Position numbers and translations under genes: made by a program
Notes under the pieces: model-generated
What the model saw: the letters and a program-made list of their open reading frames with translations, nothing else
The model's database searches: none
What the model was told of the DNA's origin: nothing
Origin: Nitrospira sp. SG-bin2
GTDB lineage: Bacteria > Nitrospirota > Nitrospiria > Nitrospirales > Nitrospiraceae
Length of the DNA: 48,922 nucleotides
Assembly: GCA_002083405.1 (NCBI GenBank)
Contig: LVWT01000043.1
Location: 8,779-57,700 of the forward strand
Direction of reading: 5' to 3'
In this document: one piece after another, positions 43,700 to 48,922 of the stretch
How the letters are laid out: each line of letters starts with the position of its first letter
How positions within the stretch are numbered: the first letter of the stretch is position 1

Positions 43700-43891
43700 T
43701 TAGGACTTCTTGAAGAAGGTGTCGTAGACGCCGTAGGCGAGGACTCCCCCGATCAGCACATAGTAGAGACCGGTGATTCCGCTGTAATCCGGAGGCCCGC
43801 CGCCTTCCGGGGCATTGGCCAACACCGGGAGTGCTTCGACCAACAATGCTGTTGCTGCCAGCACGCTTGTTCGTACGCAGAGCTTTTTCAT
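43700..43891 (-). CDS. Small exported membrane-anchored protein
   Basis: A 63-residue protein. A signal peptide (LCVRTSVLAATALLVEALPVLANA) is followed by a short Gly/Pro linker (PEGGGPPDYSG) and a C-terminal TM helix (LYYVLIGGVLAYGVYDTFF) ending in KKS. A strong GGAGGAGGAG lies 6-7 nt before ATG 43891, so it is surely translated. It is monocistronic and convergent with the esterase. No family recognised; the PEP-CTERM-like order (Pro-rich, TM, basic end) is suggestive only. Confidence 0.7.
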   Translation of the reverse strand: MKKLCVRTSVLAATALLVEALPVLANAPEGGGPPDYSGITGLYYVLIGGVLAYGVYDTFFKKS

Positions 43892-44014
43892 CGCAACTCC
43901 TCCTCCTCAGACCCGTACCGATTCAATAAAATGAGGGCGCATTGTACAGAAATCTGTGGGGCTGGCGCAAGAGGGGTCGGTAACCTGTTAACTCGCATTA
44001 TTCGTGCCGGTTCG

Positions 44015-44932
44015 TTACTTGGCAGGACGCTTTGACGAGGCTGACTTGAGCGAATCAGCCAGGTCTTTGAATGACCCGGTGAGGGTGTTCAGCTGGGAGC
44101 TCTTGCTCAGGAGTTCGTTTGCGGCCGCCCGAACCTGCCCGTCGTGTCGAACGACTTCACCGGCCAGTTCGGCGACATGGGCCAGGATCTCCTTATACTC
44201 GTCAACCTCGAGCTGGGTCAGTTGCAACGTCTCTTGGGCGGTCTTTGTTTCAGCGATGGAGACCTGGAGTTGTTGGGTCAAACGGCCGATGTAGGCCTCG
44301 CGGTCTCTCATTTTTGTTTCAAAGCTCATCAGGGCGTCTTCGCTCTCGCGGCGCCGGTGTTCCTGATTCTTGATGACTTGAATCCAGGCCGAGAGATCCC
44401 CGGGGCCGAATTGCGGAGCATCGGGAACTGCAGTGCCTGCTTCGAGGGCATTCATCGCCGGTCTCAGCCATTCCAAAAACGGCAGTACCTCGCTCAGTTT
44501 CACATCGGGAGCGGACGACTGTGTCATCGATGTTTTTCCTCCGGCCGAAGGCTCAGGTTTCGGGGGCGCCTGAGCCGATTTGGCGACACTGGATTTTTGT
44601 GGCTGCCGAGGCTGGACCCATCGATGGTACTCGAGCAGGACGGCGATGCAGTGGCGGCACATCGGTTCTTCAGGAAGCGCGCACGAACATTTGGAAAGAA
44701 GGTGGCCGTCTTTCAGCCTGATGGTTTGCTCATACAGGCCGGAGTTGCCGATCACCGCCGATGAAATTTGCGAGTCGTCCGCCTCAACGATACGGACACG
44801 GTTCTCCGCCGCATACTGACGGCCGATGTTGAACGCATTTGCGTCGGCGACAGATTGAATCATCTGCGGATCCAATAAGCCCAGCCGTTCGGCGCTGCAG
44901 GGAATTTTGTTTCGCACTTTCAACGATGACAA
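44015..44932 (-). CDS. SWIM zinc-finger protein with C-terminal coiled coil
   Basis: A 305-residue protein. The N-terminus reads LLDPQMIQSVADANAFNIGRQYAAENRV and leads to a SWIM zinc finger with C82, C84, C92 and H94 (CxCx7CxH). Then come an Ala/Pro/Lys linker and a long coiled coil (about 195-290, EAYIGRLTQQLQVSIAETKT onward). SWIM fingers usually bind DNA or protein partners in SWI2/SNF2 helicases. Here there is no helicase domain; a separate partner elsewhere is likely. The start is a TTG (44932 or 44923). Function unknown. Confidence 0.75.
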   Translation of the reverse strand: MSSLKVRNKIPCSAERLGLLDPQMIQSVADANAFNIGRQYAAENRVRIVEADDSQISSAVIGNSGLYEQTIRLKDGHLLSKCSCALPEEPMCRHCIAVLLEYHRWVQPRQPQKSSVAKSAQAPPKPEPSAGGKTSMTQSSAPDVKLSEVLPFLEWLRPAMNALEAGTAVPDAPQFGPGDLSAWIQVIKNQEHRRRESEDALMSFETKMRDREAYIGRLTQQLQVSIAETKTAQETLQLTQLEVDEYKEILAHVAELAGEVVRHDGQVRAAANELLSKSSQLNTLTGSFKDLADSLKSASSKRPAK

Positions 44933-45057
44933 TCTCCGTCTGCTTGACGAGTCCGCGCCACCGTAGTCTGCCCTGACAGTGCAGGACTGTCAAGAATTGA
45001 CGAGTTTGCCTGTGTTTTATGGAGGGGGGCGAAACAGGTTGCAAGCTGCCGAAGGCC

Positions 45058-46050
45058 CTATCGACAGCGTGGGGGCGGGCCCTTCGCACTCATCGGGGTC
45101 AGCCAGATATAGTCGGCAATCTTCTCGCGCGCAAGCTCTCTGATGTCTTCAACACGGCTCGAATCAAACGACGTCATATAGATCGTCGTGTGTTTCACCT
45201 GACCGGCAAACCGCCGGGCGACCCGCATCGGGACCGGGAGTCCGTATTGAATATGGCCTGCCCCCGTATAGCTCACAATGATCTCGCGCGCTCGACTGCT
45301 GTCCCGGCGCAGCGCCCCAAGACTGGCAGCCAGGGTTTTTGCCATGCCTTCATCGCGGACCATCGACGCCTCGTACATCGGTTGCATATGCGTGCCGGCT
45401 CCGCTTCCGTGACAGCGCTCCAGTTGATCGAGAATACGCGCGCGATAGGCAGGATCGTCGACGATCTCTTCCTGATGCATGCCCCACTGCGTCCATTCCG
45501 GCTCCTGCCGGACCTGCGCCAGGCCGAACTTGACGACGCGCCGGATCAACGGCCTCGGCGGGTTCATGGCGCGGATCGACAAGTGCCGGTCACGCGCAAA
45601 TGCGACCAGCGGTTCATAGGCTGCAAAGTCTTGTCCCCAGTTTTGCTCCCACCGGACCTGCTCAAGAAATTCTGTTCGACCGACCCGATCATTCGACAGA
45701 TAGTCATCCAAGGCGGGCTGGCCATCCCATCCGAACATCTCGATGCCGATGGTCGGCTTGATACCGGCTGAGACCATCCGATCGAGAATGAGAAGCGCTG
45801 CCTCGATGTGGTGCTTGTTGAAATGTTCCTCGCCCAGGTAAATGATCTCGTAATCTTCCAAATCCCTGAGCCATTCGGCCGAAGCTACGACGCGGCCGGT
45901 CTGTGTCTCGATGACCTGCCAGGGTTGCCATTCCGTCTCATGATCGGAGCCGAGTCCTGCCTGATGTCCGGGGGCACAGCCGGCCAGGGCGATAAGGGCG
46001 CACAGGACCACCCCCAGCCGACAGACCAGCTTATTCCAGCGGGCATTCAT
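45058..46050 (-). CDS. ChaN-family lipoprotein
   Basis: A 330-residue lipoprotein (signal VVLCALIALAGC, Cys25) of the ChaN/haem-binding-uptake (Tiki superfamily, DUF399) fold. Motifs IIYLGEEHFNKHHIEAALLIL, IGIEMFGWDGQPALDDYL and the late VSYTGAGHIQYGLPVPMR carry the conserved Glu/His positions of the fold. Members bind haem or act as metalloproteases; which applies here is unclear. The frame opens at 46080, but ATG 46050 gives the clean signal peptide. It is divergent from the next gene and co-directional with the SWIM gene. Confidence 0.82.
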   Translation of the reverse strand: MNARWNKLVCRLGVVLCALIALAGCAPGHQAGLGSDHETEWQPWQVIETQTGRVVASAEWLRDLEDYEIIYLGEEHFNKHHIEAALLILDRMVSAGIKPTIGIEMFGWDGQPALDDYLSNDRVGRTEFLEQVRWEQNWGQDFAAYEPLVAFARDRHLSIRAMNPPRPLIRRVVKFGLAQVRQEPEWTQWGMHQEEIVDDPAYRARILDQLERCHGSGAGTHMQPMYEASMVRDEGMAKTLAASLGALRRDSSRAREIIVSYTGAGHIQYGLPVPMRVARRFAGQVKHTTIYMTSFDSSRVEDIRELAREKIADYIWLTPMSAKGPPPRCR

Positions 46051-46110
46051 ATTGAAGAAGCAGTCGATGTACATGATCAATTCCTATCATACTGTTCGGA
46101 GGTGGACAAG

Positions 46111-47469
46111 TTGTCCAGCTTGACGGTGGAGTTTACAGGCCACTATTCTTCTCCGATGAGTGCTGAGCCCCATCAGCTCGACGAATTCCGCCGAGGCATC
46201 AGCCTGCGTGCGAGGCAGTCTCCCGGTCAGTGGGAAGCCTCGAAGCGATTGATCGAGCAACACAAGTTCCCTGAAACGATCAGCCGTCTTCTTGAACAGG
46301 TCAGAGGAAAGAGCCTGCCGTCCGCGATCAAAGAACCGTTGCTGCGCGTTCTACAACCGCAACAGGCCACCAGAGTTCAAGACCTCGACGGTGAATGGCT
46401 CAAGACCCTCACCGGGTTCCCGCCTGCCAAGGCGATCCGGGCCCTCTGTATTTTCTTTGAGCTCATCGCCCATCCAGGCTCGCAGTGGCCCATGCTGACG
46501 ATGTCGAGCGAGGAGATTGAAGCCTATGTGGAGCGTTCCACTAATCCTTTTGATCTCCTGCGCGACGCCGATGTCGCGTCGGTATTGGATCTCGGAGCCG
46601 GCGACCTGTCATTCGCCGACGAATTGGCGGAGCGCTACATGCCCGAATTGCAACAGCGGCATCGCAGCCTGATCCTCCATTGCCTGGACCGGCTCGATCC
46701 CCGCTCGCAACTGGGCGGACCCCTGCATCCTCATCAGGACCGGTTGCGGGCCTTGAGAGACAGGCTGGGGCCCACATTTTCATTTTTCGGGAATCAGGAC
46801 ATGTTTGCCCTGGAGAAACTGGACGAGACCGGCAAACTGGCCCCGCGATACACAATCGTCACCTGTTGGGCGCCGGCCACGCCCACCTTTGCCTATGAGC
46901 CATCGAGGCTGTCTCCATCCATCATCACCGGGGATCTTTCCCATACAAAAGGATCCTTCCGGTCCGGTCGATTTCGGGGCGAGCCGGCGCTGGAGGTTCA
47001 GCATGGTGAACGGCTGTTGCTGTTCCCCCCCTGGAAGTTTGACATTATCGGCCCCCTCGCCCTGCTCAATCTCATGGCGGCGCGCGGCGCGCTCTGTGTC
47101 CTGGGCGCAGTCGACAACCAGGTCTTTTGGGAGATCCTGGCGCAATTGCTCGACGACTCCCGCTATCGGCCTCAAGACCGCCTGTTCACCACCGAAAATC
47201 TTCCCGAGATCTTCGGCGAGGTGTATCACGCGTTGAATCGTCTCTCGATCGGTGACTCGGTCAATCTAGCCGATCTGGGGACTCTTCGGCGCTCCGGTCT
47301 CTCTCCGGAGTCTATCGATGACCGGAACCAGGCCGGTCCCGCCTTTCGATCTGTTCGAATCAGGCGGGGGGCAACCTTTCCGGGAATTCCAGCCGGCAGC
47401 ACCGCGAGAAAATTCTCCGGGATGGTAGAAGAAGTGCCTCCGTGGTTCCTCACTCTCGTCTCTGCCTAG
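46111..47469 (+). CDS. Unrecognised protein with SAM-binding-like loop
   Basis: About 452 residues, no family I can name. A helical N-terminal 150 residues are followed by VASVLDLGAGDLSFADEL (about 155-172), which matches motif I of class I SAM-dependent methyltransferases, then an acidic post-motif (LILHCLDRLDPRS). The rest has LLLFPPWKFDIIGPLALLNLMAARG and an Arg-rich C-terminal part. TTG 46111 is preferred because GGAGGTGG lies 5 nt upstream; ATG 46156 has no SD. The longer frame to 45808 is antisense to chaN. The stop TAG is followed at once by repeat copy 2. A methyltransferase-like role is inferred. Confidence 0.65.
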   Translation: MSSLTVEFTGHYSSPMSAEPHQLDEFRRGISLRARQSPGQWEASKRLIEQHKFPETISRLLEQVRGKSLPSAIKEPLLRVLQPQQATRVQDLDGEWLKTLTGFPPAKAIRALCIFFELIAHPGSQWPMLTMSSEEIEAYVERSTNPFDLLRDADVASVLDLGAGDLSFADELAERYMPELQQRHRSLILHCLDRLDPRSQLGGPLHPHQDRLRALRDRLGPTFSFFGNQDMFALEKLDETGKLAPRYTIVTCWAPATPTFAYEPSRLSPSIITGDLSHTKGSFRSGRFRGEPALEVQHGERLLLFPPWKFDIIGPLALLNLMAARGALCVLGAVDNQVFWEILAQLLDDSRYRPQDRLFTTENLPEIFGEVYHALNRLSIGDSVNLADLGTLRRSGLSPESIDDRNQAGPAFRSVRIRRGATFPGIPAGSTARKFSGMVEEVPPWFLTLVSA

Positions 47470-47702
47470 CAGGATGCTGAAAAAGTCCGCCAGCGGTGTT
47501 CTCGCATCACTCAGAGGCTCAACGCGTGGAACCTGTGGAGGCAAGGAACTTATCCGCTCGCATGTGATCGAAGCGAGCGGTTCAAGCGAAGCTTGGTATG
47601 TACCTCCTCGCCTCTTTGCTCGCTGCGGCCGCCTCGTGGCATGGCGCGTCTCGGCGCGCTGGGGTGGGCGGGTGAGAACAGCAGGCCATTTTGAGCATCC
47701 TG
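47470..47702 (+). repeat. MITE-like interspersed repeat, copy 2 (core)
   Basis: A 233-bp copy with the same inverted ends as copy 1, starting on the base after the TAG of the upstream gene. It reads as a 79-codon frame (47474-47713), but this is the repeat, not a gene. Confidence 0.92.
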
Positions 47703-47786
47703 CCCCTGTCTAAATTGGTGCTGTCTCAATCCTCGATAGCTCTGGTGGCCATAGAAGTCAAAACGAGTGTTTCCGCAGTCTTCTAG
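47703..47786 (+). repeat. Tail of repeat copy 2
   Basis: The tail shares with copy 1 the blocks TGTCTC, GGTGGCCAnAGAAGTCAAAA and CGAGTnTTTCCGCAG. It ends near 47786 with a degraded second terminus (CAGTCTTCTAG instead of CAGCCTGCTG). The rest of the gap to 47868 shows nothing recognisable. Confidence 0.55.
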
Positions 47787-47868
47787 AACCTCGACATGCA
47801 GACATTCATGGCAAGCCTTGAGTATCAAGGGGTCATCGGGATGACCGGCGCACAAAAGAGACGAAAAA

Positions 47869-47897
47869 TTGACCACCTTCCGACCCTTTGTTAGACT
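47869..47897 (+). promoter_or_regulatory. Candidate sigma70 promoter of the MoxR gene
   Basis: TTGACC (47869-47874) and TAGACT (47892-47897) are separated by 17 bp, about 50 bp upstream of the MoxR start. Confidence 0.5.
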
Positions 47898-47948
47898 TCG
47901 GCGGTATCCAATCACGTCCGTTTTCACCACGTAACAGGCGCTGACTTT

Positions 47949-48893
47949 ATGATGAATTCTACGCAGGCGATCCGGTCGATTCAGGACAATATTTCGCGGG
48001 TCATCAAGGGGAAACCCCTCGTGATCGAGATGACGGTGGTGGCCCTTCTGGCTCGCGGGCATCTGCTGCTCGAAGATGTGCCGGGCGTCGGAAAAACCAC
48101 GCTGGCTCATAGCCTTGCGCGGTCATTGGACTGTTCGTTCAAGCGCATTCAGTTTACCAGCGACCTGCTTCCCTCAGACATCGTGGGGGTGTCCATTTTC
48201 AACCGACAGAAGCAGGCCTTCGAATTCATGCCCGGTCCTATTTTCGCCAACATTGTCCTGGCCGACGAGATCAATCGAACCACGCCAAAAACCCAAAGCA
48301 GCCTCCTGGAGGCCATGAGTGAAGCCCAGATCTCAGTCGATAACCAGACCTATCCGTTGAGTCAGCCATTTATGGTGATCGCGACGCAAAACCCCTCGGA
48401 GTATCACGGGACGTTTCCACTGCCTGAGTCACAGCTGGACCGGTTTCTTATGCGGCTGCGCATCGGGTATCCATCACCGCAAGAAGAACGGAAAGTACTC
48501 GACCGGGCTCCATCCCTCCATCCGGCTGAGGACCTCGACCCCGTGTTGACTGCCCAGGATGTGCTCGACCTACAGGCAGAGGTCGATAAGGTGTTTGTGG
48601 ACGAGAGTCTGACGGAGTATCTTCTGTCGATTGTCCAGGCGACGAGGCAGTCCGAACTGCTGTCATTGGGAGTGAGCACGCGCGGGGCCCTGGCCCTGAG
48701 CCGCACGGCGAAAGCGCTGGCGCTTGTCCGTGGCCGCACCTATTGCTTGCCGGACGATATCAAAGAACTTGCCCCCACGGTCCTTTCTCACCGCATCATG
48801 GTGGCTCGATCGCAGGGAGTCCGCCAGCGAAGCTTCGAGCAGGCCGAGCGTATTATTCAGGATCTTGTGGAATCGATCCCCGTTCCTGTCTAG
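47949..48893 (+). CDS. MoxR-family AAA+ ATPase
   Basis: A 314-residue complete MoxR ATPase with Walker A EDVPGVGKTTLAHSLA, Walker B VLADEINRTTPKTQSSLLEAM, sensor 1 MVIATQNPSEYHGTFPLPESQLDRFLM and the C-terminal lid with STRGALALSRTAKALAL. MoxR proteins act as chaperone-like ATPases, typically with a downstream DUF58 and von Willebrand factor A protein, which would lie beyond the window. ATG 47949 is followed by a second ATG at 47952. No SD is evident. The stop TAG is followed by a repeat-like terminus. Confidence 0.94.
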   Translation: MMNSTQAIRSIQDNISRVIKGKPLVIEMTVVALLARGHLLLEDVPGVGKTTLAHSLARSLDCSFKRIQFTSDLLPSDIVGVSIFNRQKQAFEFMPGPIFANIVLADEINRTTPKTQSSLLEAMSEAQISVDNQTYPLSQPFMVIATQNPSEYHGTFPLPESQLDRFLMRLRIGYPSPQEERKVLDRAPSLHPAEDLDPVLTAQDVLDLQAEVDKVFVDESLTEYLLSIVQATRQSELLSLGVSTRGALALSRTAKALALVRGRTYCLPDDIKELAPTVLSHRIMVARSQGVRQRSFEQAERIIQDLVESIPVPV

Positions 48894-48922
48894 CAGGCTG
48901 TTGACAAACCCTCTTCTCCTCC
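48894..48922 (+). repeat. Possible partial repeat terminus at window end
   Basis: CAGGCTGTTGACAAAC, directly after the MoxR stop, resembles the second terminus of the 26-kb copy (CAGGCTGCGGAAAAAC). Only 29 bases are visible, so this is tentative. Confidence 0.35.

Noticed and set aside
45808..46110. N-terminal extension of the 46111 gene
   Set aside because: Antisense to chaN; a strong SD lies at 46099-46106 for TTG 46111.
47474..47713. 79-codon open frame in repeat copy 2, also open in copy 1
   Set aside because: It lies inside the repeat, and copy 3 has a one-base length change that breaks the frame, so it is not a conserved gene.

Overview
The window looks like a chromosomal segment of a Nitrospira-type bacterium (phylum Nitrospirota). 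This is inferred from gene content, protein flavour, a moderately high-GC sequence and the gene neighbourhood; there is no rRNA or other marker here to prove it. I see no tRNA, rRNA, phage, CRISPR array or complete IS element.

Layout. (1) 1-8.0 kb is a mosaic of short transcription units: an LhgO-like FAD oxidoreductase divergent from a coupled patatin/glycerophosphodiesterase pair, a membrane cyclase-homology/PilZ fusion, an orphan ImmA-type peptidase, an EVE-domain protein, a YkgJ-type Cys-cluster protein and a ThrH-type HAD enzyme. (2) 8.0-23.4 kb is about 15 kb of genes all on the minus strand: rpmH-rnpA-yidD-yidC-mnmE-mnmG-rsmG-parA-parB, two bactofilins, mnmA, two tatA-type genes, a porin and recQ. 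It holds two perfect parS sites, one inside the first codons of rsmG, and a consensus sigma70 promoter in front of rpmH. It joins ribosome and tRNA maturation (RNase P protein, MnmE/MnmG/MnmA), membrane insertion (YidC/YidD), chromosome segregation (ParABS) and probably polar scaffolding (bactofilins). dnaA is not in the window. (3) 23.5-27.1 kb carries a DUF4398-like lipoprotein and three cell-wall genes of L,D-transpeptidase type, the third apparently without the catalytic motif. (4) 27.1-34.1 kb is a tight sugar-phosphate operon (pgi-pgl-glk-rpiA) translationally coupled to an M1 aminopeptidase. (5) 34.2-37.9 kb is a lower-density stretch with a small orphan ORF and two membrane TPR proteins. 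(6) 37.9-48.9 kb has a PQQ-type sugar dehydrogenase lipoprotein, a LolCDE/YbbAP-like ABC exporter, a TesA-type esterase, a SWIM zinc-finger/coiled-coil protein, a ChaN-like lipoprotein, an unrecognised protein with a possible SAM-binding loop, and a MoxR ATPase.

The clearest structure not explained by genes is an interspersed repeat of about 233 bp (three near-identical copies at 26.1, 42.6 and 47.5 kb). It has 19-bp imperfect inverted ends, carries no conserved reading frame, and twice begins on the base after a stop codon. Two copies carry a further related tail ending in a second inverted terminus, and the window ends inside what may be another end of the same family, again directly after a stop codon. 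It behaves like a MITE-type non-autonomous element.
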